A stretch of 64,000 bases of DNA from PFJX01 sp040757575 (lineage in GTDB: Bacteria > Pseudomonadota > Gammaproteobacteria > Burkholderiales > Thiobacillaceae), in the NCBI GenBank assembly GCA_040757575.1, contig JBFLXA010000015.1, positions 1 through 64,000 on the forward strand, in the 5' to 3' direction. A program made the translations under genes and the position numbers. Shown here piece after piece: positions 1 through 7,546 of this stretch (position 1 is the stretch's first letter; each line of letters starts with the position of its first letter). The notes beneath the pieces are model-generated. The model saw only the letters and a list, made by a program, of their open reading frames with translations, made no database searches and had not been told where the DNA came from.

Positions 1-30
1 ATCGATGGCCACGGTTGTACTAGCATTCAT
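1..30 (-). mobile_element. 5' end of an IS110/IS1111-family transposase gene (partial)
   Basis: Ten codons run off the left edge and read MNASTTVAID. IS110-family DEDD transposases commonly begin this way, and the final Asp would be the first acidic catalytic residue. An AAAGGAG ribosome binding site (about 37-43) lies six bases upstream of the ATG. The roughly 90 bases between this start and position 120 look like a short IS end and hold no other gene. The family call rests on a very short peptide plus context: the neighbouring gene stops abruptly next to it. Confidence 0.5.
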
Positions 31-120
31 GGCGGACTCCTTTCGTCTCAACCTGATCTCCAACCCCTGGAAGATCGTTGGTGCTTAGACACCGCGATAA
101 GGCGGGGGGAGTCCATCCCA

Positions 121-486
121 TCAGTCAGCGGAGCCATTCGGGGAGATGCCATACAGAAACGCCACTCCGTTGACCGGGCGAACCTCCGGCAACCGCCAGT
201 GGCCGTATGTTTCCTGGGTCAATGGGTTGTAAAAACTCAGGCTGGAGGCCCAGGTCCGGGCCTCGTCCCAGGTCATGTAGCCATCCGCGTCGTAGCCGCT
301 GGTGTAGGCGTAACGGGTGTCCTGCAGCCAGGTAATGTCGAGCACCGTGTCGTAATAGGCCTCAATGGTGGCCAGGTTTCCGTCCAGATCGCGGCCCTGC
401 AAGGCCGCCTGGGCAGGGCCGGCCAGCAGCATGGCGGCAATCAAAGTGCCGGTTAGGCGATGGGGAAAATTCATGGGAATCTGCAT
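121..486 (-). pseudogene. DUF1566 (Lcl-type) secreted protein, probably truncated by an IS
   Basis: The 121-residue product has a signal peptide ending AGPAQA, then the DUF1566 pattern of short conserved blocks (DITWLQD, MTWDEARTWASSL, HWRLPEVRPVNG). The family normally continues well past this point with a further segment, and often a PEP-CTERM tail. Here it stops straight after NGSAD, where relatives typically read on through a Gly/Tyr/Asn stretch. The stop codon lies at the junction with the putative IS end at 1-120, so the gene looks interrupted. An alternative start at 474 gives a tidier signal peptide. Neither start has a clear Shine-Dalgarno sequence. The function of intact relatives is unknown. 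Confidence 0.55.
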
Positions 487-501
487 TTCATCAATGGATC
501 A

Positions 502-1509
502 CTAACGGATGGCATCGGGGACGACGGGCTTGCGGCGCCAGATTTCACCGGCCCCGGTCACCACCCAAGGGTTCCCGGCCACATCCAGGGCCAGGGTTTT
601 TCCGACCCGGTGGGTATCCAGCCAGGACCGGCCAGACCATTTGAAAATGCGCGACTCGCCTCGGTCGTCACAGCCCACCACGTACACATGGTCGCCCCGG
701 GCTGCGATATCCCGCCCGCAGCCGGGCATGGGCGTCCAGACCTTTCCGTCCCGGCGGAAGATGCCCCCGTCCACGCTCACCACCCAAACCTTGTTGCCCA
801 CCGCCACTTTCCGGGCTGCGCCACCGGCTTCCTGCCAGCATTGACCGCTGGCGAGATCGTTCATTTTTGCGCAGGGCGCCGCATAGTAGATTTTGTTTCC
901 GCCTGGGCCATTCTGCTCGCCACTGATGACCCAGAGGTTGTCGTGATCCAGACTGCCTCCCACTGCAACAGCAGTAAGTTGCATTCCGTCAAATCCGCTC
1001 TGAGTACCAGGAAACTGCTGCCAATCAGTCGAATTCCCCGTGCTGATGGGCTTTTCCGAGCGATATAGCAGGGCATCCGGACCAATGGCATACAGATACC
1101 CGCGGGCGTTGATCGCCAGCCAACTGGCAACCGCCGACATGGCTTCCCTCTGGACCCGATCCCGAAACACCCATCTCAGCATCTGGTCACCCCCCGCTTC
1201 CGGCTCGAAACGACCTCCCATACCCTGGACCCGCCAGAAATGGAGCTTGTCTGCCGCCAGGGGACCACCACAGCCCACCACCGCCACCTGGTTCACTCCC
1301 CCTGCCGCGATGCTCTTGGCACAACCAGGCACCCTCTCCCATTCCTCCTGGGCCAGGCGCACTTCACCCATCTTTACCCCCGCTGCCGGTTTTGCCGCCA
1401 CAGCCCGACTCCCCGGCAGATCATCCCAGCTGGGGGCGGCATAGCCCCCAGCGGGCCCCAACCCCACCAAGCTCAAGAAAGCAAGCACACATAATCTTTG
1501 CTGGGGCAT
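502..1509 (-). CDS. Secreted tectonin-like beta-propeller protein
   Basis: The protein has 335 residues. The start at 1509 is preferred over the longer frame because CAGGAG precedes it and a good signal peptide (MPQQRLCVLAFLSL through GGYAA) begins there. The body is built from repeats of the form W-x-PGC-x-IAA-x-G-x-x-VYVVGC, seen near residues 60-80 and again near 270-290, separated by W- and Y-containing blades such as IFKWSGRSW. This is the tectonin/TECPR pattern, a carbohydrate- or surface-binding beta-propeller. Paired cysteines within the repeats suggest an oxidised periplasmic or extracellular location. The DUF1566 remnant follows 15 bases downstream and may be in the same transcript. 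The ligand is unknown. Confidence 0.6.
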   Translation of the reverse strand: MPQQRLCVLAFLSLVGLGPAGGYAAPSWDDLPGSRAVAAKPAAGVKMGEVRLAQEEWERVPGCAKSIAAGGVNQVAVVGCGGPLAADKLHFWRVQGMGGRFEPEAGGDQMLRWVFRDRVQREAMSAVASWLAINARGYLYAIGPDALLYRSEKPISTGNSTDWQQFPGTQSGFDGMQLTAVAVGGSLDHDNLWVISGEQNGPGGNKIYYAAPCAKMNDLASGQCWQEAGGAARKVAVGNKVWVVSVDGGIFRRDGKVWTPMPGCGRDIAARGDHVYVVGCDDRGESRIFKWSGRSWLDTHRVGKTLALDVAGNPWVVTGAGEIWRRKPVVPDAIR

Positions 1510-1599
1510 GGCAGGCTCCTGGCGGGCTGAGATGGGAAGGGGCAAACATTGCGATCCTGGAATCCTCATGACAGGATACGTCCAAGCTCCACAAATAAG

Positions 1600-1616
1600 A
1601 TACCAATTTAATACCA
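1600..1616. promoter_or_regulatory. Tandem ATACCA-N5-ATACCA site, candidate GntR operator
   Basis: ATACCA occurs at 1600-1605 and 1611-1616, exactly 11 bp apart (one helical turn), ending 21 bases before the SemiSWEET ATG. The same arrangement is present on the minus strand at 3643-3659, before the sugar kinase. The shared spacing and sequence suggest one regulator, most simply the GntR protein encoded between the two sites. Confidence 0.45.
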
Positions 1617-1637
1617 TTACATCAACTCTCCAGAACC

Positions 1638-1904
1638 ATGACCTCACTCGACATCCTTGGCCTCGTAGCCACCGTCTTCACCACCTCCTCCTTCGTGCCC
1701 CAGGTTTGGCGCACCTGGAAAACCCGGGATGTAAGCGGCATCTCCCTGCCCACTTACGCCATCATCACCGTGGGCCTGGCCCTCTGGCTGATCTACGGCC
1801 TCCTCAAGGCGGACCTGCCCCTGATCGTGGCCAACGCCGTCATGGTGGTGCTCACCGGCGCCATCACCTTCATGAAGATTCGTTTTGAACCCAAGTCTGC
1901 ATGA
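1638..1904 (+). CDS. SemiSWEET sugar transporter
   Basis: The product is 88 residues long, the normal size for bacterial SemiSWEETs. It has one three-helix bundle: TM1 about 5-25, TM2 about 41-58, TM3 about 63-82. The hallmark Pro-Gln (residues 21-22, in FVPQVWRTWKTRDVSGIS) is present, as is the conserved VSGIS...Y stretch before TM2. SemiSWEETs dimerise in the inner membrane and move mono- or disaccharides by facilitated diffusion. The stop overlaps the start of the GntR gene (ATGA), so the two are cotranscribed. A PfkB kinase sits just beyond, consistent with uptake followed by phosphorylation. The substrate cannot be read from the sequence. Confidence 0.85.
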   Translation: MTSLDILGLVATVFTTSSFVPQVWRTWKTRDVSGISLPTYAIITVGLALWLIYGLLKADLPLIVANAVMVVLTGAITFMKIRFEPKSA

Positions 1905-2668
1905 GCCCGGACACTGAAAAAGCGGATCTGGCCTCCCGGCTGGCTCCGGACCGCAGCCTGGCGGAGCCCAGCTACCAGCAACTGCGCAAGAAGATTCAGG
2001 CCCTGATCGAGTCCGGTGAGATTGCAGACGGCCAAAGCCTGCCCTCGGAGCGGGCACTGGCGGAAACCCTGAACCTGAGCCGCGTCACCGTGCGCCGGGC
2101 CTACGAGGAACTGCGCGCCGCCGATCTGCTTGAAACCCGGGGCCGGGCCGGCGTGACGGCCAAGACCCCGCCCCAGCTCACACCCCAACTGGGACGGCTC
2201 AAGGGCTTCACCGAGGAAATGCGGGAACTGGGCATGGAACCGTCCACCCGCCTCCTGGAACGCAGCGTGTTATCCGACCGCACCATCGCTTCCATCTTCG
2301 GCCGTCCTTCCACCGCCCGCTTCCTGCGCCTGATCCGCCTGCGCCTGGGAGACGGCATTCCACTGTCACGAGAGGTGGCCTGGTATGACCTGACCGCCGC
2401 CCCGGAACTGGAACTCTGGGACGTGGAAGGCTCCGCCTACCGCTTTCTCACCGAGCGCAGCGGCATCGCCCTGTCCCACGGCGAACAGACCATCGAGGCG
2501 GCCATGAGCAGTCCGGAGGAAATGAGCGCCTTTGGCTATACAGAACCCATGCCGTGCCTGCTGATGAAACGGCGCACGTTCAGCCGCTCAGGGCAGATCG
2601 TGGAATATGTGGAAGGCACCTTCCGGGGCGACGCCTACGCCTACCGCCTGACCCTCAAGCTGGACTGA
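1901..2668 (+). CDS. GntR-family regulator with UTRA domain (HutC type)
   Basis: This is a 255-residue cytoplasmic DNA-binding protein. The winged helix lies at about residues 23-92 (AEPSYQQLRKKIQALI, then LPSERALAETLNLSRVTVRRAYEEL). A UTRA effector domain follows at about 105-250 (LGRLKGFTEEMRELGMEPSTR, LLMKRRTFSRSGQIVEYVEG). HutC-subfamily proteins usually repress catabolic operons until a small metabolite, often a phosphorylated sugar, binds UTRA. The gene overlaps the SemiSWEET stop by four bases, and its 3' end overlaps the convergent kinase gene by 14 bases. The ATACCA tandem sites at 1600 and 3643 are its likely targets. Confidence 0.88.
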   Translation: MSPDTEKADLASRLAPDRSLAEPSYQQLRKKIQALIESGEIADGQSLPSERALAETLNLSRVTVRRAYEELRAADLLETRGRAGVTAKTPPQLTPQLGRLKGFTEEMRELGMEPSTRLLERSVLSDRTIASIFGRPSTARFLRLIRLRLGDGIPLSREVAWYDLTAAPELELWDVEGSAYRFLTERSGIALSHGEQTIEAAMSSPEEMSAFGYTEPMPCLLMKRRTFSRSGQIVEYVEGTFRGDAYAYRLTLKLD

Positions 2669-3614
2669 GTTTCAGGTCCCCAGGGCGGGGCAGATGGGCC
2701 AGGATGCCCTCCCGGGCGGCGATGTAGGCGCCGCAGGCATTGCCGGTTTCCAGGGCCCGCTGCACCGATTGGCCCTGTGCCAGCGCCCAGACCAGACCAC
2801 AGCCAAAGGCATCCCCAGCCCCCGTGGCGTCCACTTGGTCGATCTTCGGCGCGGCAGCGGCATGCACTGCGCCCCGGTCATCCAGTGCCACGCTGCCGGC
2901 ATCACCCAGGGTCACCACCAACACTTCACCGCGCCAAGGGACACGCTGGACCAAGGCCAGTAATTGCGCCGCCCACTCGGCCCGGGACCAGGCCGGCACC
3001 ACGTCCAGGCCAAACAGCCCGGCCGCCTCGGTTTCGTTGACCACCAGCACATCCACCAGGCCCAGGAAATCCGCATCCAGCGGCTGCCAGGGCGAAGGGT
3101 TGAGATAGGTTTTTGTCCCCTGCCCGCGCGCCTTGGCGAAGGCGTGGCGCAGCACCGCCAGGGGCACCTCGAAGTGCCCCAGCACCCAACCGGGAACCGC
3201 CCCGGCGGCGAAAATATCGTCGAAGATCGCATCGACATGAACCGGCAGCAGCATGGCATTGGCCCCCAGGTGGGCGGCGAGAAAGTTGCTGCCATCCGGG
3301 GCGATGAAGCCGACGCCGAAGCCGGACGTCTCCCCCAACTCAAGCACCTGATCCATCGCCATGCCCTCGGCCGCCAGGGCCCGGCGCACCGACGCGCCCG
3401 CCTCGTCCCGCCCAACGGCCATGAGCATATCTACACATATCTCTACACGTGACTCCGCCGCCCCCAGACGGTGCAGGCCCACTCCCAGGTTCAGCCCCTT
3501 GCCGCCGTGCTCCTGGAACACCCGCCGCGCCGCCAGGGATTCACCGGCACGGGGCAGACGATCCACATGAATGAAATGGGCATTCATGTAATTGCCTAAA
3601 ACGACCACGCGCAT
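2655..3614 (-). CDS. PfkB-family carbohydrate kinase (ribokinase-like)
   Basis: The product is a 319-residue cytoplasmic kinase. The N-terminal PfkB signature GGKGLNLGVGLHRLGA is at about 37-52, and the C-terminal ATP/anion-hole motif DATGAGDAFGCGL is at about 262-274, with the catalytic Asp in GAGD. Length and motifs fit ribokinase-like enzymes that phosphorylate a sugar or nucleoside using ATP. The start is supported by TAGGAG six bases upstream. The gene converges with the GntR gene and has its own promoter region carrying the tandem TGGTAT site. With the SemiSWEET gene it suggests sugar uptake and phosphorylation. The substrate is not assignable. Confidence 0.85.
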   Translation of the reverse strand: MRVVVLGNYMNAHFIHVDRLPRAGESLAARRVFQEHGGKGLNLGVGLHRLGAAESRVEICVDMLMAVGRDEAGASVRRALAAEGMAMDQVLELGETSGFGVGFIAPDGSNFLAAHLGANAMLLPVHVDAIFDDIFAAGAVPGWVLGHFEVPLAVLRHAFAKARGQGTKTYLNPSPWQPLDADFLGLVDVLVVNETEAAGLFGLDVVPAWSRAEWAAQLLALVQRVPWRGEVLVVTLGDAGSVALDDRGAVHAAAAPKIDQVDATGAGDAFGCGLVWALAQGQSVQRALETGNACGAYIAAREGILAHLPRPGDLKLSPA

Positions 3615-3642
3615 ACCCCACTCCTAAAAAATCTGGGTCTAT

Positions 3643-3659
3643 TGGTATTTTTTTGGTAT
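3643..3659. promoter_or_regulatory. Tandem TGGTAT-N5-TGGTAT site, candidate GntR operator
   Basis: TGGTAT at 3643-3648 and 3654-3659 reads ATACCA-N5-ATACCA on the minus strand, the same sequence and 11-bp period as at 1600-1616. It lies about 29 bases upstream of the PfkB kinase start and in the divergent intergenic region shared with the gene at 3692. Confidence 0.45.
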
Positions 3660-3691
3660 TTTCTGAAAAACCACCTCACCTGGAGACTGTA

Positions 3692-4189
3692 ATGCCCCAC
3701 TTACCTTACCGCTTTATGGCAGCCCTTGCGCTTGGACTTAGTCTCGTCGTCCCATCCGCTCAGGCCGTCGAGTCGGCCTGCCAGCCCATTCTCGAGGCAA
3801 ACAAGGCCAAGTTTTCCGCCCCGGCCTTTCACGACAAGATGTATGACAGACCCAAGGCCAATACGCCCACCGGCGAATTCATCAAGGTTGGCAACAAGGG
3901 CTGGATGAAAACCGAACAGGGCTGGATGGCAGTCCCGCCTGCCATGTTAAAAAAAATGCAGAACATCAATGCCGATAACTTTGGCATGCACAACTGCAAG
4001 GGGCTGGGCATGGTCGGCATTCGCCCCGCCAGAGTATATGGCTGGGATCTCAAGGTCGCAGGCAAGCTCTACACCGGCAGCAAGCTCACCGTAGCCTATG
4101 ACGGACTACCTACCAAGGTGGAAACCCCGGAAGGCGCCTACACCGTAACCAGCTACAACGGCGTGGTTGCGCCGATTTCGGGGAAGTGA
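3692..4189 (+). CDS. Secreted protein of unknown function, first gene of the CsgG operon
   Basis: The 165-residue product starts at the ATG at 3692, preceded by TGGAG, rather than at the upstream in-frame ATG. It has a signal peptide ending PSAQA and a mature chain of about 140 residues. That chain has one cysteine near each end of its first two-thirds (SACQPI, HNCKGLG), which could form a disulphide. Visible blocks are HDKMYDRPKANTPTGEFI and GWMKTEQGWMAVPP. No membrane helix follows the signal peptide, so a periplasmic or exported protein is likely. I do not recognise the family. Its stop nearly touches the CsgG-family gene, so the two should be translated together. Confidence 0.7.
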   Translation: MPHLPYRFMAALALGLSLVVPSAQAVESACQPILEANKAKFSAPAFHDKMYDRPKANTPTGEFIKVGNKGWMKTEQGWMAVPPAMLKKMQNINADNFGMHNCKGLGMVGIRPARVYGWDLKVAGKLYTGSKLTVAYDGLPTKVETPEGAYTVTSYNGVVAPISGK

Positions 4190-4191
4190 AC

Positions 4192-4929
4192 ATGCAGCGT
4201 CTTCGCTCCGCACTGCCCGCCTTGCTCTGCCTGCCCTGGCTGGCTCTGGGTGGCTGCGCCAACGACTTCACAACGGCCAAAACCACGGCCAGTACCGGCC
4301 TGAGCAAACTGACACGCAAGGCTACTGACCAGCGTGTCGCCGTCGCCATCTACGAAGTCACCAGCGCCGTGCCGGAACTGACCGTGCGCGGGGCCACGGG
4401 GATGTTCAAGACAGCGCTGGTGAAATCCGGCCAGTTCCGCGTCGTCGAGCGGGCCAAGCTGAACCGTGCCTTGATCATTGAAAAACAGATGAATGCCACT
4501 GGACAGACCAGCGGCAGCGCGGCGCAATCCCAGTTGCGGGGCGCGGAGTTTCTATTCCAGATGGAGATCACCGAAGTCGCCGCCGGCACCGCCACCGACT
4601 CGGGCGGCATCAACCTCGCCGGCCTGCAACTTGGCGGAGCGCGTAACCGCGACCAGATCGGCATCGATGTCAGCATCGTCAAAGCCGCAAATGGCGATGT
4701 GGTCGATGCCATCAACGTCCGCAAAGAACTGGGCAGCTCCGCCACCAGCGTTTCCGGCGTCGGCAGCCTGGTCAATACGGTGCTCGCCAACAAGGGCAAA
4801 ACGCCGTCCCCCTACACCCCGGAGGTGCAATACAAAAACACGCGCAAGGAGAGCATGGATGCCGCCCTGCGGGAAGCCATCGAGGAAGCGGTGCGAGTGC
4901 TGGCGCAGCGCTTCGGGAGCGATGCATGA
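4192..4929 (+). CDS. CsgG/HfaB-family outer-membrane lipoprotein
   Basis: The product has 245 residues. The lipobox LALGGC puts the lipidated Cys at 22, with Ala at +2, which favours outer-membrane sorting. The mature protein matches the CsgG pattern: RVAVAIYEVTSAV (about 45-57), MFKTALVKSGQFRVVERAKL, then EFLFQMEITEV and the strand IGIDVSIVKAANGDVVDAINV, ending with a helix AALREAIEEAVRVLAQRFG. CsgG proteins form nonameric outer-membrane pores that export curli subunits; HfaB anchors the Caulobacter holdfast. No curlin gene is nearby. The start is placed at ATG 4192; a GTG at 4186 is possible. The gene overlaps the next by four bases, so the downstream secreted proteins are plausible cargo. 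Confidence 0.8.
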   Translation: MQRLRSALPALLCLPWLALGGCANDFTTAKTTASTGLSKLTRKATDQRVAVAIYEVTSAVPELTVRGATGMFKTALVKSGQFRVVERAKLNRALIIEKQMNATGQTSGSAAQSQLRGAEFLFQMEITEVAAGTATDSGGINLAGLQLGGARNRDQIGIDVSIVKAANGDVVDAINVRKELGSSATSVSGVGSLVNTVLANKGKTPSPYTPEVQYKNTRKESMDAALREAIEEAVRVLAQRFGSDA

Positions 4930-6266
4930 AACTCCGCACCCTGCCGCTTACCCTGCTCTGCACCGCCTGGATCATTCCCGCCGCTGCGGAACCCCTCTCC
5001 GCACCTTCCACGCTGCCGGATCAGAGCGCCGCCGGGGAGATCGATGTGGCTCCGCCGGGCGCCCTGCCCATGCCGGTGCTGAAGCCCAGGCGCAACACGC
5101 CGGCATATGCCCCGGCCGAGGCAGTCGTCGCCTCGGAAGCTGAAACCCACACCCTCATCGACGTCAATGATGTCCGCTTCAAGGGCCTGGACCTGCCCCG
5201 GCTGAAGCAGAATCTGGCCAGCCGCTTTGCCACGTTGGCGCTGGATGAAACAGACCGCGCCGAGCTGAAACTGGATGCGCGGGCTTTTCAGCACCTGCTG
5301 ACCCCAGCGGAGGCCGTCCAGCCAGAGGCTCAGAGCGAATCATCCAGGCCATTTAATCAGGCCCCGCGCGTCAAGATGCGCCAGACTCTGCCCCAGGCAG
5401 AACGGCGGGTGATGGGCCTGCCCAGATCGGGCGGGCTTACGCCGGACCTGACGGCGCGCAGCGCAGGACTGGCCACGCGGGCGATGAACCCGGAACTGTG
5501 GTGCAACTCCTATCAGCAGAACCAGCCGCGCCTTTCCAGGGTACTGATTGAAGGCACCCACCTCACCCCGGGCATGGCCTTCGTGCTGAAAGGCACCTGC
5601 CTCGGCCAAACCCCGGGCAAGGTCGAAATCCGCTTTGCCGATGACGGCCGAATGGTCGAGGCCCGGGTGCTGGACTGGGCCCCAGACAAGCTCTTCGTGG
5701 AACTGCCGGATGTCGGCGGCGTAGCCCCCGGCACGCTGACCATTACCGCCATCACCGCCGACCGGCGCATGACCCAGGCCAAGCCCTTCCCCTTCTGGCC
5801 GAACTGGGTGCTGGCGGACGTGCCACAGCAGCGCCTCAAGGTGGACAAGTGCTACAGCTTCGAGGCCAAGCCCTATGTGCGCGCCCGCTGCATTGCCGGC
5901 CCGAGCGACGTCAAATCCCCGGGCTATGAAGTGCCGTCAGCACTTTTCGGTGTCGGAGGGGCGCCGATGGGCCGCATGCCGATCTGGACACATCACTACA
6001 GCGAAATGGCACTCACAGAAGCGCATGTGGGCTGGGACAGTTACCACCTCAACCTCCCGCCCTGGGCACATCTGCAAAGCTGGAAATACCAATACTCCCG
6101 CCTGCCCTGGAGCCCCCAGACTAGTGTGCTGCGGCATGAGTGGGACCCCACTACCCAGCGCATCACTTCCAAATGGCAACTGGTCGCCCCCGAGCAGAAG
6201 GGCTTCCTCGAATACTGGTTCACACACATCAAGGCCTGGGTACCTGCCGGCCTGCGCCTGGACTGA
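4926..6266 (+). CDS. Secreted protein with an IPT/TIG-like domain, CsgG operon
   Basis: The product has 446 residues. A signal peptide ends at IIPAAA, followed at once by the tag EPLSAPSTLP and a Pro/Ala-rich linker to about residue 60. The centre (about 200-300) contains an IPT/TIG-like block: LTPGMAFVLKGTCLG, PGKVEIRFAD, LFVELPDVGGVAPGTLTIT, then PFWPNWV. The C-terminal third is Trp/Tyr-rich (WDSYHLNLPPWAHLQSWKYQ). Four or more cysteines occur in the mature part. The gene is a paralogue of the next one, which carries the same central block. No enzyme motif was seen. It is probably exported through, or attached near, the CsgG-type pore encoded directly upstream. Confidence 0.6.
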   Translation: MKLRTLPLTLLCTAWIIPAAAEPLSAPSTLPDQSAAGEIDVAPPGALPMPVLKPRRNTPAYAPAEAVVASEAETHTLIDVNDVRFKGLDLPRLKQNLASRFATLALDETDRAELKLDARAFQHLLTPAEAVQPEAQSESSRPFNQAPRVKMRQTLPQAERRVMGLPRSGGLTPDLTARSAGLATRAMNPELWCNSYQQNQPRLSRVLIEGTHLTPGMAFVLKGTCLGQTPGKVEIRFADDGRMVEARVLDWAPDKLFVELPDVGGVAPGTLTITAITADRRMTQAKPFPFWPNWVLADVPQQRLKVDKCYSFEAKPYVRARCIAGPSDVKSPGYEVPSALFGVGGAPMGRMPIWTHHYSEMALTEAHVGWDSYHLNLPPWAHLQSWKYQYSRLPWSPQTSVLRHEWDPTTQRITSKWQLVAPEQKGFLEYWFTHIKAWVPAGLRLD

Positions 6267-6287
6267 CCCACACACCGGGATACCGCC

Positions 6288-7523
6288 ATGACCTCACGCC
6301 CCCTGCTGCTTGCCACATGCGCCCTGCTCACGGCCGTGCCGGCCCGAGCCGACCTGACGGCCCCCTCCACCTTGCTTGGCCCGGCGACCCAGGCTCCGCT
6401 GGCGGCCCCTGCATCCATCGCACCGCCTGCGATGGCGCCGGTGCCACGGCCGCTGTCGCCCCAGACAACGACGGAACGCCCGCAAGCCGGTGCACTCGCT
6501 GCGCGCTGTGGGGAAGGCGGAGAAGGGGGTAACGGCATCCCCCGCATTGCGCGGCTGGAAGACAACACACACGCCAAAGTGCTGCGCTTCGATGAGGCCG
6601 GCGGCTTGTATGGGGGCTTCACGCCCCTGCAATCGGAGGCACGCCATCTGGCACCGGGTGAAACCTTTACGCTGCAAGGCGGGTGCTTTGGCGACAGCCC
6701 GGGCAGCGTCGAACTGGTTTGGGAAAGCCACGACGCCCAGGCCAATACCGGCAACCGCGCGCGCCTGGCCCTGGGTGAACGGCGCATCCCTGCCCTGATA
6801 GATAGCTGGCAAAACGGGCTGATCCGGGGGCGTGTGCCCCATGACCTCAGTGGCCTGTTGCCAGGCAGATTGGGACTGACGGTGCGCACGGCCGACGGGC
6901 AGCAGGTTTCGAATGCGGTGCACACGGGTTTCTGGCCGAAATGGGTCGAACTGCCCATTCCCCGCGCCAGCCTCAGTCTGGTGCACTGCGAAGATGCCGC
7001 CCCCATGATCAACGGCGCCTGTCGTGGCGGCGACGCCCTGTACCAGCCCCACACGACCGTGCCCTACCCCACCCATCCGGAAATTGTGCGCAAACCCATT
7101 GCCGGGGCCCACCGCTGCCTGGCGGCGGGCGGGTGCACCAAGAACCGGCGGCCGGAGTACAGCGGCAAGGATGTGTACCGCTTCACCCTGCCCGCCTGGC
7201 AAGCCCCGGTCATTACCGCTTACATGGCAGACATTGAGGAACGGCGCGAAAAGAACCGCGCCCGCAGCGCCAAACCGACCCTCACCCTGATCGCCGACGG
7301 GCCGGACACGCCCCTGTCACGCCCGCGAAGCTACACCCTCGAAGTGGCGTGGGTGCTTGCCCAGCCCGATAGTTCGGCGTTTTACGCCATCGACCTGGTG
7401 AGCCGCACCCCGGCGGGCCTGGAACCGGAGAAACCGATGTTTCAACCTGGGCCGATCACACGCCCCAGCCCGGCGCTGCAACTGCCTGGCGCGCGCGTCA
7501 GGATGAAAGACCTGCCCCGCTGA
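6288..7523 (+). CDS. Secreted protein with an IPT/TIG-like domain, paralogue of the gene at 4926
   Basis: The 411-residue product has a signal peptide ending VPARA, then the tag DLTAPSTLLGP and a Pro/Ala-rich linker. A central block at about 120-225 parallels the upstream protein: LAPGETFTLQGGCFG, SPGSVELVW, LIRGRVPHDLSGLLPGRLGL, FWPKWVELP. The C-terminal part contains a Cys-rich segment (HRCLAAGGCTKNRRPEY) and a stretch KDVYRFTLPAWQAPVITAYM. The gene starts 21 bases after its neighbour in the same direction. No catalytic motif is visible. Duplication followed by divergence is likely, since only the tag and the central domain remain clearly alike. Confidence 0.6.
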   Translation: MTSRPLLLATCALLTAVPARADLTAPSTLLGPATQAPLAAPASIAPPAMAPVPRPLSPQTTTERPQAGALAARCGEGGEGGNGIPRIARLEDNTHAKVLRFDEAGGLYGGFTPLQSEARHLAPGETFTLQGGCFGDSPGSVELVWESHDAQANTGNRARLALGERRIPALIDSWQNGLIRGRVPHDLSGLLPGRLGLTVRTADGQQVSNAVHTGFWPKWVELPIPRASLSLVHCEDAAPMINGACRGGDALYQPHTTVPYPTHPEIVRKPIAGAHRCLAAGGCTKNRRPEYSGKDVYRFTLPAWQAPVITAYMADIEERREKNRARSAKPTLTLIADGPDTPLSRPRSYTLEVAWVLAQPDSSAFYAIDLVSRTPAGLEPEKPMFQPGPITRPSPALQLPGARVRMKDLPR

Positions 7524-7546
7524 CCCACACCAAGGAGCACCTTGCC

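Noticed and set aside
3948..3978. Possible second sigma-28 promoter (TTAAAA ... GCCGATAA)
   Set aside because: The spacing is wrong for FliA (about 19 bases after TAAA), it lies within a coding region, and no gene start follows.
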